NCBI RefSeq assembly: GCF_035918235.1
Contig: NZ_CP109485.1
Location: 7,541,001 to 7,605,000 of the forward strand
Origin: Streptomyces sp. NBC_01445
Lineage (GTDB): Bacteria; Actinomycetota; Actinomycetes; Streptomycetales; Streptomycetaceae
Direction: 5' to 3'
DNA length: 64,000 bases
Positions within the stretch are counted from its first letter, which is position 1. Each line of letters begins with the position of its first letter. Position numbers and translations under genes: made by a program. The notes below the pieces were generated by a model. That model was not told the origin of the DNA and made no database searches. It worked only from the letters and a program-made list of their open reading frames with translations. Positions 41,538-50,874 of this stretch are shown here, one piece after another.

Positions 41538-42269
41538 ATGGCCGTCCTCGTCGCACTTGGCTCGTTCGTGATGACACTCGTCGGCGGCTGGACCGCCCAC
41601 CACGTCACCGACCGGCGCCACTTGGTGCTCGGATTCGCCGGCGGCCTGATGCTCGGCGTGGTCGGTTTCGACCTGCTTCCGGAGGCCCTGCACGGCGCGG
41701 GCAACGAGATCTACCAAGTGCCGGCCGCGCTGCTCCTGTTCGTCGCGGGCTTCCTCGCCGCGCACATCGTCGAGCGGCTGCTCGCGATGCGCCAGGCCGC
41801 GCACGGTGCGCAGGAGGGCGAGGAACAGGTGCCCCAGGTCGGCCTCGGCGCCGCCTCCGCGATGGTCGGGCACAGCGTCGCGGACGGCGTCGCGATCGGC
41901 GCCTCGTTCCAGGTGAGCAGCACCATGGGGTACACCGTCGCGCTCGCCGTGATCACGCACGACTTCGCCGACGGCTTCAACACGTACACGATCACCGCCG
42001 CCTACGGGAACGCCCGCCGCAAGGCACTCGCGATGGTCGGCGCGGACGCGCTCGCGCCGGTGGTGGGCGCCGCGTCGACGCTGCTGTTCACCATCCCGGC
42101 GCAGGCCCTCGCCTGCTACCTCGGATTCTTCGGCGGCATTCTGCTGTACATCGCGGCCGCGGAGATCCTGCCGGAGGCCGGCCACCACCACCCGGCGCGC
42201 TCCACGCTCCTGTGCACGATCGCGGGCGCCGCCCTGATGTGGCTGGTGATCGGCGCGTCGGGGGACTAG
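41538..42269 (+). CDS. ZIP-family metal transporter
   Basis: A 243-residue membrane protein with about eight hydrophobic segments. The ZIP metal-binding helices are recognisable: helix 4 as AMVGHSVADGVAIGASF and helix 5 around VITHDFADGFNTYTITA. Family members move Zn2+, Fe2+ or Co2+ into the cytoplasm. AAEILPEAGHHHPARS is a further His-rich stretch. AAAGGA precedes the ATG. It is encoded on the plus strand inside the otherwise minus-strand cobalamin locus, between cobM and cobI, which raises the possibility that it supplies cobalt. Confidence 0.87.
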   Translation: MAVLVALGSFVMTLVGGWTAHHVTDRRHLVLGFAGGLMLGVVGFDLLPEALHGAGNEIYQVPAALLLFVAGFLAAHIVERLLAMRQAAHGAQEGEEQVPQVGLGAASAMVGHSVADGVAIGASFQVSSTMGYTVALAVITHDFADGFNTYTITAAYGNARRKALAMVGADALAPVVGAASTLLFTIPAQALACYLGFFGGILLYIAAAEILPEAGHHHPARSTLLCTIAGAALMWLVIGASGD

Positions 42270-42292
42270 GGCCTGTTCCGCCCCCCGGCGGG

Positions 42293-43057
42293 TCACAGTT
42301 TCCCGCCCCGTCCGCCGTCGCGCCGAGCGGGCGCGATCAGCGTCGACAGGTACGGCAGCGCGGCGTCGGTTCCCAGTTCGGCGGCGGGCCTGATGGACTC
42401 CTCGGGCAGCCCGAGCGCGGACCCCCACACGGCGTCCTGCGTCCGCCCGGTCTCGCGCAGCGCCGCGGCGACCTCGCCCGCGAGCCGCCCGAACTTGTAC
42501 GCGACGACGGTGCCGGGCCCCGCGAGCGCCTCCTTGAGCACGGCCGAACCGGCGGTCACCGGCACGAGCGTCAGCGGCTCGGTGCCCTCGGTGAGCACGG
42601 CGCCGGACCGCGCGGCGAGGTCCTGCATGGCGGTGATGCCCGGCACGGTCTCGACGACGGTCCCCGGCACCAGCTCCTCGACGGTCAGGGCGAGATAAGT
42701 GAACGTGGAGTACACGTTCGGGTCGCCGATCGTCGCGAACGCGACGGAGCCGTGCTCCCGCAGGAGCGCCGCGACGCGCTCACCGGCCACGTCCCAGGCG
42801 GCCTCGCGCCGGGCCCGGTCCGAGCGCTCGTTGAGCGCGAAGACGACGCGGACGACTTTGTCGGCGGGCACGTAGTGCAGGACGGTCGCCTCGGCGCGGC
42901 CGGGCTCACCGCCATCGGTCCCGTCGGCCGCGGCCATCACCGGTACGACGACGACGGCGGCCTCGCGCAGGGCGTTCACGCCCTTCACGGTCACGAGCTC
43001 GGGGTCACCGGGACCCACGCCGACGCCGGTCAGCCGGTGCGTGGTGTTGCTGGTCAT
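42293..43057 (-). CDS. cobI: Precorrin-2 C20-methyltransferase
   Basis: A 254-residue tetrapyrrole methyltransferase. The hallmarks are LTGVGVGPGDPELVTVKGVN at the N-terminus, VAFATIGDPNVYSTFTYLA (SAM-binding region), VETVPGITAMQDLAARSG and VVAYKFGRLAGEVAAALRE. It methylates C20 of precorrin-2. The start is the ATG at 43057, whose ATGA overlaps the cobB stop, so it is the last gene of the upstream block cobD-cobQ-cobN-chlID-cobO-cobB-cobI. It converges on the ZIP gene with a 23-bp gap. Confidence 0.92.
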   Translation of the reverse strand: MTSNTTHRLTGVGVGPGDPELVTVKGVNALREAAVVVVPVMAAADGTDGGEPGRAEATVLHYVPADKVVRVVFALNERSDRARREAAWDVAGERVAALLREHGSVAFATIGDPNVYSTFTYLALTVEELVPGTVVETVPGITAMQDLAARSGAVLTEGTEPLTLVPVTAGSAVLKEALAGPGTVVAYKFGRLAGEVAAALRETGRTQDAVWGSALGLPEESIRPAAELGTDAALPYLSTLIAPARRDGGRGGKL

Positions 43058-44547
43058 GACGGGGTGACTCCTTCGGTTGCCCGCGCGACTTCGGTTGCCT
43101 GCGCGACGATGCGCCGCGCCGCCTGGGGCACGGCGGCCCAGTGCACATGCAGATACGAGGCATGCACCCCGCCCTGCACAAACCCTTCGACGCGCCGCCC
43201 GGGACGCGTGATGCCCCACGCGGGGGAGGCGCCGGCCCCGGGTTCGACGACGGTGCGATGGAACTCGTGACCGCGCACCCGCGTCCCGTTCGCGGCCAGC
43301 ACGCTGTCGGACACAGCGACGGCGTCCCGGTACCCGAGCGTCAGCCGCTCCGACATCCGCGCGTCGATGTCCAGAACCCCGCACATGGGCCGCCCGTCCA
43401 GGGACCGCGCCAAGTACAGCAGCCCCGCACACTCGGCGACGACGGGAGCCCCGGACCGCGCGAGGTCCCCGACGGCCTTGCGCAGCGGTTCATTGGCGGA
43501 CAGCTCGGAGGCGTACACCTCCGGAAAGCCCCCACCGATGACCAACGCCTGTGTCCCGTCCGGGAGTTGCTCGTCCCGAAGTGGATCGAAGGACACGACG
43601 TCGGCCCCGGCCGCTGCCAGCAGCTCGGAGTGCTCGGCATAGGAGAAGGTGAAGGCGGCACCACCGGCCACGGCAACGCGAGGGTTGCCCCCCTTGCGGT
43701 CCGGCAATTCCGGTGCGTCCGGCCTATCCAGCCTGTCCCGCGTTCGAGGACCGGGGTCCGGGGCGGAGCCCCGGTTTCGGGAAGGGGCGGGCTCGGGGAA
43801 AGAATCCCCCACCGCCGCTGCCGCATCCCAAGCCGCAGCCCCCAACGAAGGAGCACTACGCGCCACGGCGTACAGCGCGTCCAGGTCACACCCGACCCGC
43901 ACCAACTCGGCCATCGCGGCCACAGCCGCAACCGCCTCCGCCCCCCGCTCGGCCGCCGGCACAAGCCCCAGGTGGCGCGAGGGAGTCACCACTTCCCCAC
44001 CCCGGCGCAAGGCGCCGAACACCGGCACCCCCGACTCGTCCAGCGCCTCGCGCAGGATCGCCTCGTGCCGGTCGGAGCCGACCTTGTTGAGGATCACCCC
44101 GGCGAGCCGCACCTCAGGATCGAACGACGCAAAACCATGCACGAGCGCGGCCACGGACCGCGCCTGGGACGACGCGTCGACAACGAGCACGACCGGCGCC
44201 CGAAGCAGCTTCGCGACATGCGCGGTCGACGCCAGCTCTCCCTGACCGGAGGCCCCGTCGAAAAGCCCCATCACGCCCTCGACGACGGCGAGATCGCACC
44301 CCCGCGCCCCGTGCGCGAAGAGCGGCGCCACCAGCTCGGACCCGCACATGTACGCGTCGAGGTTGCGCCCGGCGCGCCCCGTGGCGAGCGCGTGGTAGCC
44401 GGGGTCGATGTAGTCGGGCCCGACCTTGTGCGGCGACACGGCGAGCCCGCGTCCGGCGAACGCCGCCATCAGACCCGTCGCGACGGTCGTCTTGCCGCTG
44501 CCCGACGAGGGCGCGGCAATGACGAGCCGTGGCAGGGACGAACTCAC
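43054..44547 (-). CDS. cobB: Cobyrinate a,c-diamide synthase (CobB/CbiA) with an in-frame repeat insertion
   Basis: A glutamine amidotransferase of about 497 residues that amidates the a and c side chains of cobyrinate or hydrogenobyrinate, using ATP. The N-terminal P-loop is APSSGSGKTTVATGLMAAF. The C-terminal class I GATase domain has the catalytic Cys in VVAECAGLLYLARSLDGRPM. Between the two domains (about residues 245-285) there is a low-complexity Arg/Pro/Asp/Gly stretch encoded by a GC-palindrome element, which I take as an insertion. The start is the GTG at 44547 (GTGA overlap with cobO); a second GTG at 44550 is equally possible. Confidence 0.9.
   Translation of the reverse strand: MSSSLPRLVIAAPSSGSGKTTVATGLMAAFAGRGLAVSPHKVGPDYIDPGYHALATGRAGRNLDAYMCGSELVAPLFAHGARGCDLAVVEGVMGLFDGASGQGELASTAHVAKLLRAPVVLVVDASSQARSVAALVHGFASFDPEVRLAGVILNKVGSDRHEAILREALDESGVPVFGALRRGGEVVTPSRHLGLVPAAERGAEAVAAVAAMAELVRVGCDLDALYAVARSAPSLGAAAWDAAAAVGDSFPEPAPSRNRGSAPDPGPRTRDRLDRPDAPELPDRKGGNPRVAVAGGAAFTFSYAEHSELLAAAGADVVSFDPLRDEQLPDGTQALVIGGGFPEVYASELSANEPLRKAVGDLARSGAPVVAECAGLLYLARSLDGRPMCGVLDIDARMSERLTLGYRDAVAVSDSVLAANGTRVRGHEFHRTVVEPGAGASPAWGITRPGRRVEGFVQGGVHASYLHVHWAAVPQAARRIVAQATEVARATEGVTPS
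43735..43790. repeat. GC-palindromic repeat element inside the cobB reading frame
   Basis: Around the perfect palindrome CCGGGGC-GGA-GCCCCGG (43758-43774) lies a sequence resembling a dispersed Streptomyces element (GTTCGAGGACCGGGGTCCG on one side, TTTCGGGAAGGGGCGGG on the other). It is normally seen between genes. Here it is read through in frame with no stop, and it encodes a linker in CobB. Confidence 0.6.
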
Positions 44548-45143
44548 CACTCGATGCCCCTCTGGCCCTTCTGGCCCGCGTCCATCGGGTGCTTGACCTT
44601 GGACATGTCGGTGACCAGGTCGGCGAAGTCCACCAGCTTCTCGGGGGCGTTGCGCCCGGTGATCACGACGTGCTGGGTCCCGGGCCGGTCCCGCAGCACG
44701 GAGACGACCTCGTCCGTGTCGATCCAGCCCCAGTGCATCGGGTAGGCGAACTCGTCGAGCACGTACAGCTGGTACGTCTCGGCGGCGAGGTCACGCTTGA
44801 CCTGCTCCCAGCCCTCGCGGGCCTTCTCCTCGTTGTCCATCTGCGCGTCGCGCTGGACCCAGGACCAGCCCTCGCCCATCTTGTGCCAGTCGACGCTCCC
44901 GCCCTCGCCGCTCGCGCCGAGGACGCGCAGCGCGTTCTCCTCGCCGACCTTCCACTTCGCCGACTTGACGAACTGGAACACCCCGATCGGCCAGCCCTGG
45001 TTCCAGGCGCGCAGGGCGAGCCCGAAAGCCGCCGTCGACTTGCCCTTGCCGATGCCGGTGTGGACGACGACGAGCGGCCGGTTGCGCCGCTGCCGCGTCG
45101 TGAGCCCGTCGTCCGGCACGACGCTCGGCTGTCCCTGAGGCAT
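44544..45143 (-). CDS. cobO: Cob(I)yrinic acid a,c-diamide adenosyltransferase
   Basis: A 199-residue CobA/CobO-type adenosyltransferase that attaches the 5'-deoxyadenosyl group to cobalt(I). The unusual P-loop is HTGIGKGKSTAAFGLALRAW. Other family signatures are VGVFQFVK-like IGVFQFVKSAKWKVGEE, EGWSWVQRDAQMD and YVLDEFAYPMHWGWID, with HVVITGRNAPEKLVDFADLV. The ATG shares one base with the stop of the upstream chelatase gene (TAATG), so the two are coupled. Confidence 0.94.
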   Translation of the reverse strand: MPQGQPSVVPDDGLTTRQRRNRPLVVVHTGIGKGKSTAAFGLALRAWNQGWPIGVFQFVKSAKWKVGEENALRVLGASGEGGSVDWHKMGEGWSWVQRDAQMDNEEKAREGWEQVKRDLAAETYQLYVLDEFAYPMHWGWIDTDEVVSVLRDRPGTQHVVITGRNAPEKLVDFADLVTDMSKVKHPMDAGQKGQRGIEW

Positions 45144-47197
45144 TACGCGGCCCTCCTGCTGTTCGACTGCAGACCCTGCATTTGTCGGACCTCCTTCACG
45201 AGCCCGGCGATGGAATCGGCCCGCAGCTCGTCGAGCGTCACCGCCGTCCCGCCCAGCTCGCCCGCCAGCTGACCGGCGAGCCCGAGCCGCACAGGGCCCG
45301 ACTCGCAGTCCACGACGACCGACGCCGTTCCCTCGGCGGCGAGCAGCCGCGCCGCACGCCCCGCGAGCGCCACCGGCTCAGGACCGCCCGTCGCGCGCCC
45401 GTCGGTCACCACGACGACGAGCGGCCGGCGCGCCGGGTCCCGCAGTCGCTCCACGCGCAGCACGTCGTGCGCCTTCAGGAGCCCGGCGGACAGCGGCGTA
45501 CGCCCACCGGTGGGCAGCGACTCGAGCCGTACGGCGGCCGCGTCCACGGAGGACGTCGGCGGCAGTGCCACCTCGGCCGAGGATCCGCGGAACGTCACGA
45601 GCCCCACCTTGTCCCGCCGCTGGTACGCGTCGAGGAGCAGCGACAGGACAGCGCCCTTCACGGCGCTCATCCGCTGTCGCGCCGCCATCGACCCGGAGGC
45701 GTCGACCACGAAGAGCACGAGGTTGCCCTCGCGGCCCTCCCTGGTCGCCTGCCGCAGATCGTCACGCCGCACCACGAGCCCGGGACCGGAACGCCCGCGC
45801 GCCCGCTGGTGCGGGGCAGCGGCCTGCACGGTCGCCGCGAGGTGCAGCTTGGTGAGCGCGCCACGCGGGCGCCGCGCACCCGTCGTACGCCCGTGCTCCG
45901 TACGGGCCCGCGAGCGCCGCCCCGCGGCACCCTCACCGAGTCCGGGCACGCTCAGCATCTTCGTACGGAAGGGCTCACCGGCCCGGGCGGCCGCCTGCTC
46001 GCCGCCGCCCGCGGGAGCCTTCTGCTCGCCGCTCTCGGCGGGCTCGCCCTGCGCCGGGATGTCGGCGGCCTGGTCCCCACCCGTGTCGGGGCCGTTGCCC
46101 TCGGGCGCGTCCTGGGGCGGCTGCCCGCCACCGCCGCCGGGGCCGTCCCCGCCGCCGTCACCGTCAGGATCGGGCTCGTCGTCCTGCCCGCCGAACTCCT
46201 CAAGAGTGTCGTCGAGCTTGTCCTCGTCGAGCCCCGGCGCGTCGAACGGGTTGCGGCGCCTGCGGTGCGGCAGCGCGAGGAGCGCGGCCTGCCGCACGTC
46301 CTCGGCCAGCACGTCCGTGCGGCCCGCCCACGCGGCGAGCGCCGTCGCCGTACGCGCCATCACGATGTCCGCGCGCATCCCGTCGACCTCGAACGCGGCG
46401 CACGTCGCGGCGATCTGCCGCAGCGCGGCGTCGCCGAGCCGCACCGAAGGCAGCAGGTCACGGGCCGCGACGATCCGCGCCCGTACGGCGGACTCCTCCT
46501 GCTCCCACTTCCCGGCGAAGCCCTCGGGGTCGTCGTCGTAGGCGAGGCGCCGCTTGACGACCTCGACGCGCTGGTCGGGCTCGCGGGAGGCGGCGACCTC
46601 CACGGTGAGACCGAACCGGTCGAGCAACTGCGGCCGCAGCTCGCCCTCTTCGGGGTTCATGGTGCCGACGAGCAGGAAGCGCGCGGCATGCCGCACGGAC
46701 ACGCCCTCACGCTCCACGTACGAGGCGCCCATCGCGGCCGCATCCAGCAGCAGGTCCACCAGGTGGTCGTGCAGCAGGTTCACTTCGTCGACGTACAGGA
46801 TCCCGCGGTGCGCGTCGGCGAGGAGCCCCGGCTCGAAGGCCTTCACGCCCTCGGCGAGCGCCCGCTCGATGTCGAGCGCGCCGACGAGCCGGTCCTCGGA
46901 CGCGCCGACGGGCAGCTCGACCATGCGGGCGGCACGTGAGGTGCCGGGTCCGGGCTCGTGCGGGCCGTCCGGGCACGCCGGGTCCGGGGCGCCGGGCGCA
47001 CACGAGAAGCGGCACCCGGCGACGACCTCGACCTCGGGAATGAGGGCCGAGAGGGCGCGTACGGCCGTGGACTTGGCCGTGCCCTTCTCGCCGCGCACGA
47101 GCACCCCGCCGACGGCGGGGCTGACCGCGTTCAGCAGCAGCGCGAGCCGCAGGTCGTCCTGCCCGACGAGCGCGGTGAACGGATAGGGGGTACTCAC
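45143..47197 (-). CDS. Cobaltochelatase ATPase/VWA subunit (fused ChlI-ChlD type)
   Basis: A 684-residue AAA+ and von Willebrand A fusion that powers metal insertion by CobN. The N-terminal AAA domain has Walker A GEKGTAKSTAVRAL (about residues 36-49), Walker B ILYVDEVNLL and the sensor FLLVGTMNPEEGELRPQLLD. A Gly/Pro/acidic linker (about 330-430) joins it to the VWA domain, whose MIDAS motif is VDASGSMAA with VVVVTDGRATGG. It starts at a GTG that overlaps cobN by 4 bp. In Streptomyces this subunit replaces separate CobS/CobT. Confidence 0.9.
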   Translation of the reverse strand: MSTPYPFTALVGQDDLRLALLLNAVSPAVGGVLVRGEKGTAKSTAVRALSALIPEVEVVAGCRFSCAPGAPDPACPDGPHEPGPGTSRAARMVELPVGASEDRLVGALDIERALAEGVKAFEPGLLADAHRGILYVDEVNLLHDHLVDLLLDAAAMGASYVEREGVSVRHAARFLLVGTMNPEEGELRPQLLDRFGLTVEVAASREPDQRVEVVKRRLAYDDDPEGFAGKWEQEESAVRARIVAARDLLPSVRLGDAALRQIAATCAAFEVDGMRADIVMARTATALAAWAGRTDVLAEDVRQAALLALPHRRRRNPFDAPGLDEDKLDDTLEEFGGQDDEPDPDGDGGGDGPGGGGGQPPQDAPEGNGPDTGGDQAADIPAQGEPAESGEQKAPAGGGEQAAARAGEPFRTKMLSVPGLGEGAAGRRSRARTEHGRTTGARRPRGALTKLHLAATVQAAAPHQRARGRSGPGLVVRRDDLRQATREGREGNLVLFVVDASGSMAARQRMSAVKGAVLSLLLDAYQRRDKVGLVTFRGSSAEVALPPTSSVDAAAVRLESLPTGGRTPLSAGLLKAHDVLRVERLRDPARRPLVVVVTDGRATGGPEPVALAGRAARLLAAEGTASVVVDCESGPVRLGLAGQLAGELGGTAVTLDELRADSIAGLVKEVRQMQGLQSNSRRAA

Positions 47198-50100
47198 TGG
47201 TCGTCGCCCTCCAAGTCGCCCTCAAGTTCCAGATACGTGGCCCGCAGCCGCTCCAGCGTCTGCGCGTCCGGCTCGGCCCACAGGCCGCGCTCGGCCGCTT
47301 CGAGCAGCCGCTCGGTGATGCCCCGCAGGGCCCACGGGTTGGACTTCTTCATGAAGTCCTGGTTCTCCGCGTCGAAGACGTACTCGGCCGACAGCTTCTC
47401 GTACATCCAGTCGTCGACCACGCCGGCCGTCGCGTCGTACCCGAAGAGGTAGTCGACGGTGGCGGCCATCTCGAAGGCGCCCTTGTAGCCGTGGCGGCGC
47501 ATCGCCGCCATCCAGCGCGGGTTGACCACACGGGCGCGGAACACCCGGTGGGTCTCCTCGCCGAGCGTGCGGGTCTTCACCTGGTCGGGCACGGCGGAGT
47601 CGCCGACGTACGCCTCGGGGGAGGCCCCCGTCAGATGCCGCACCATGGCGACCATGCCGCCGTGGTACTGGAAGTAGTCGTCGGCGTCGACGAGGTCGTG
47701 CTCGCGGGTGTCGACGTTCTTCGCCGCCACGTTGATGCGGCGGAACGCCGTCTCCATGTCGCCTCGCGCCGCCCGCCCGTCGAGCCCGCGCCCGTACGCG
47801 TAGCCGCCCCACACCGCGTACACCTCGGCGAGGTCCGCGTCGGACTGCCAGTTGCGGGCGTCGATCAGCGGCAGCAGCCCGGCGCCGTACGCGCCCGGCT
47901 TCGACCCGAAGATGCGGGCCGTGGCCCGCCGCCGGTCGCCGTGCTCGACGGTGTCCTGTTCGACATGGGCGCGTACGTGGTTCTGCTCGGCGCTCTCGTC
48001 GAGCGCGGCGACGGCCTGCACGGCGTCGTCGATCAGGCCCACGACGTGCGGGAACGCGTCGCGGAAGAAGCCGGAGATACGGACCGTCACATCGATGCGC
48101 GGACGCCCGAGTTCGGCGGCCGGCACGATCTCGAAGCCGGTGACACGGCGCGAGGCGTCGTCCCACACGGGGCGGCAGCCGAGCAGCGCGAGGATCTCCG
48201 CGATGTCGTCGCCCTGCGTACGCATCGCCGAAGTGCCCCACACCGTCAGGCCCACGGACTTGGGGTACTCGCCGGTGTCGGCCAGATAGCGCGCGACGAG
48301 CGAGTCGGCGAGCGCCTGCCCGACCTCCCAGCTCAGCCGCGAGGGGATCGCCTTCGGGTCGACGGAGTAGAAGTTGCGGCCCGTCGGCAGCACGTTGACC
48401 AGACCGCGCGTCGGCGACCCGGACGGTCCCGCGGGCACGTATCCGCCGTCGAGCGCGCGCAGGATGTGCCCGATCTCGTCCGTCGTACGGGCGAGCCGCG
48501 GCACGACCTCACGGCACGCGAACTCCAGCACCGCCACGGCGTCCGGGAGTTCGGTCCCGACGACGTCGCGGACGAGCGCGGGGACGGCAGCGGCGTCCCA
48601 GCCGCGCTCCTCCATGCCCTCGGCCGCGCGCCGGCACAGCTGCTCCAGGAGGTCGATCGCGTCGGCGGCGCTGCGGGCGGGACCGCTGACGAGGTCCGTC
48701 AGTTCGGCCGGCACCTTCACGGGGGCGCCGGGCTCGCCGAGCAGCTCCTTCTCGACCAGGCCGAAGTGCTCGGCCAGGCAGGCGCGCAGGCCGGGCAGCG
48801 CGTTCGCGGTGCCGCCCCACACCTGCGAGGCGCGCAGCACGGCGAGTACGAGGTTCACGCGCGGCTCGCCGACCGGGCCGCCGCCCAGGATGTGCAGACC
48901 GTCGCGGATCTGCACGTCCTTGATCTCGCACAGATAGCCGTCGATGTGCATCACGAACTCGTCGAAGTCGCCGTCGTCCGGCTGCTCGTCGACATGCAGG
49001 TCGTGGTGGAGCTCGGCGGCCTTCACCAGCGTCCAGATCTGGGCGCGCACGGCAGGGGCCTTCGTCGGGTCCAGGTCGGAGACGAGCGCGTACTCGTCGA
49101 GGAGCTGCTCCAGCTTCGCGAGATCGCCGTACGTGTCGGCGCGCGCCATCGGCGGCACCAGGTGGTCGACGACCGTGGCGTGCCCGCGGCGCTTGGCCTG
49201 CGTGCCCTCGCCCGGGTCGTTCACGATGAACGGGTAGATCAGCGGCAGCTCGCCGAGGACCGCGTCGGGCGCACAACTCCCGCTCAGGCCGAGGCCCTTG
49301 CCCGGCAGCCACTCCATGGTGCCGTGCTTGCCCATGTGGATGACGGCGTCCGCGCCGAAAGAGTTCTCCAGCCAGCGGTACGCGGCCATGTAGTGGTGCG
49401 ACGGCGGCATGTCCGGGTCGTGGTAGATCGCGATCGGGTTCTCGCCGAAGCCGCGCGGCGGCTGGATCATCACGACGACGTTGCCGAACTGGAGCGACGC
49501 GAGCACGATGTCGTCGCCGTCGACGTAGAGGGAGCCCGGCGGCTCGCCCCATGCCTCCAGCATCCCGTCGCGCAGCTCGGGCGCCAGCTTGTCGAACCAG
49601 GCGCGGTAGTCGGCGAGCGGCACGCGCGCGGGCGCCGACGCCAACTGGTCCTCGGTGAGCCACTCGACGTCGTGGCCGCCCGCCTCGATGAGCCGGTGGA
49701 TCAGCTCGTCACCGTTGTCGGGGTAGCCGTGGACTCCGTAACCGGCCTCGCGCAGCGCGTCCAGGACGCGGACGGCGGAGGCCGGCGTGTCGAGGCCCAC
49801 CGCGTTGCCGACCCGCGAGTGCTTGGTCGGGTAGGCCGTGAAGACGACGGCGAGCTTCTTCTCGCCGTTCGGCTTGTGGCCGAGACGCGCGTGGCGTACG
49901 GCGATTCCGGCGACGCGCGCGGCCCGCTCGGGGTCGGCCGCGTACACCGGGACGCCGTCGGGGCCCTCCTCCTTGAAGGAGAACGGCACGGTCACGATCC
50001 GGCCGTCGAACTCGGGGATCGCGACCTGCATCGCCGCGTCCATCGGCGACAGGGCGGCGTCCGACGCCTCCCAGGCCGCCTTCGACGACGTGAGGCAAAG

Positions 50101-50874
50101 ACCCTGCAGGACGGGGATGTCGAGGTCGGCGAGCGCGCCGATGTCCCAGGCCTCCTCGTCGCCGCCCGCGGACGCCTGCGAGGCGTGCGTGCCGCCCGCC
50201 GCGAGCACGGTCGCGACCAGGGTGTCGGCCTCGCCGAGCAGCTCGTACAGGCCGGGGTCGGCGCCGCGCAGCGAACCGCAGTACACCGGAAGGGCGTTGA
50301 CGCCGCGCGCCTCGATCGCGTCGCACAGCGTGTCCACGAACGCGGTGTTCCCGGACAGCTCGTGGGCGCGGTAGAAGAGCACGCCGACCGTCGGGCGGCC
50401 CTCGACGCGGGCACGGCGGCCGTGCACCCCGTATTCGGGCATCTTCTGCGGCTCGGCGCTGTGCCGCTCCTGCGTGCTCCCGGCCCGGCCGTGCCCGCCC
50501 CGCAGCACGTCCTGGACGAGGAAGCGGGCCAGCTCGACGAGGTTGCCGGGACCGCCCTCGACGAGATAGCGCAGCGCCTCGGCCACGGCGCCCGCGTGCA
50601 CGGTCGACTCGGCCATCAGCTCCGCGTCCGGGACGCTCTCGCCGCCGAGCAGGACCGTCGGTACGCCGGACGCCTTCAGCGCCGCGAGCCCGTCCTCCCA
50701 GGCGCGCTTGCCGCCGAGGAGCCGTACGACGGCGATGTCCACGCCGTCGAGCAGCTCCGGCAGCTCGCTCTGCACGTCCACGCGGGTCGGGTTCCCGATC
50801 CGGTAGGGGGCGCCGGAGGCCCGGGCCGCCAGCAGATCGGTATCTGCGGTCGACAACAACAACACTGTGCTCAT
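47194..50874 (-). CDS. cobN: Cobaltochelatase large subunit
   Basis: The 1226-residue chelatase subunit that inserts cobalt into hydrogenobyrinate a,c-diamide. The length fits the CobN/ChlH/BchH family. Recognisable segments include VGVLFYRAHELSGNTAFVD, FTAYPTKHSRVGNAVGLDT, AVIHMGKHGTMEWLPGKGLG, LPTGRNFYSVDPKAIPS, LTVWGTSAMRTQGDDIAEIL and NPRWMAAMRRHGYKGAFEMA. The start is the ATG at 50874 (MSTVLLLSTADTDLLAAR); an open frame continues upstream over cobQ as a shadow. ATGA overlap with the cobQ stop and GTGA overlap with the chelatase ATPase start show tight coupling. Confidence 0.94.
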   Translation of the reverse strand: MSTVLLLSTADTDLLAARASGAPYRIGNPTRVDVQSELPELLDGVDIAVVRLLGGKRAWEDGLAALKASGVPTVLLGGESVPDAELMAESTVHAGAVAEALRYLVEGGPGNLVELARFLVQDVLRGGHGRAGSTQERHSAEPQKMPEYGVHGRRARVEGRPTVGVLFYRAHELSGNTAFVDTLCDAIEARGVNALPVYCGSLRGADPGLYELLGEADTLVATVLAAGGTHASQASAGGDEEAWDIGALADLDIPVLQGLCLTSSKAAWEASDAALSPMDAAMQVAIPEFDGRIVTVPFSFKEEGPDGVPVYAADPERAARVAGIAVRHARLGHKPNGEKKLAVVFTAYPTKHSRVGNAVGLDTPASAVRVLDALREAGYGVHGYPDNGDELIHRLIEAGGHDVEWLTEDQLASAPARVPLADYRAWFDKLAPELRDGMLEAWGEPPGSLYVDGDDIVLASLQFGNVVVMIQPPRGFGENPIAIYHDPDMPPSHHYMAAYRWLENSFGADAVIHMGKHGTMEWLPGKGLGLSGSCAPDAVLGELPLIYPFIVNDPGEGTQAKRRGHATVVDHLVPPMARADTYGDLAKLEQLLDEYALVSDLDPTKAPAVRAQIWTLVKAAELHHDLHVDEQPDDGDFDEFVMHIDGYLCEIKDVQIRDGLHILGGGPVGEPRVNLVLAVLRASQVWGGTANALPGLRACLAEHFGLVEKELLGEPGAPVKVPAELTDLVSGPARSAADAIDLLEQLCRRAAEGMEERGWDAAAVPALVRDVVGTELPDAVAVLEFACREVVPRLARTTDEIGHILRALDGGYVPAGPSGSPTRGLVNVLPTGRNFYSVDPKAIPSRLSWEVGQALADSLVARYLADTGEYPKSVGLTVWGTSAMRTQGDDIAEILALLGCRPVWDDASRRVTGFEIVPAAELGRPRIDVTVRISGFFRDAFPHVVGLIDDAVQAVAALDESAEQNHVRAHVEQDTVEHGDRRRATARIFGSKPGAYGAGLLPLIDARNWQSDADLAEVYAVWGGYAYGRGLDGRAARGDMETAFRRINVAAKNVDTREHDLVDADDYFQYHGGMVAMVRHLTGASPEAYVGDSAVPDQVKTRTLGEETHRVFRARVVNPRWMAAMRRHGYKGAFEMAATVDYLFGYDATAGVVDDWMYEKLSAEYVFDAENQDFMKKSNPWALRGITERLLEAAERGLWAEPDAQTLERLRATYLELEGDLEGDDQ

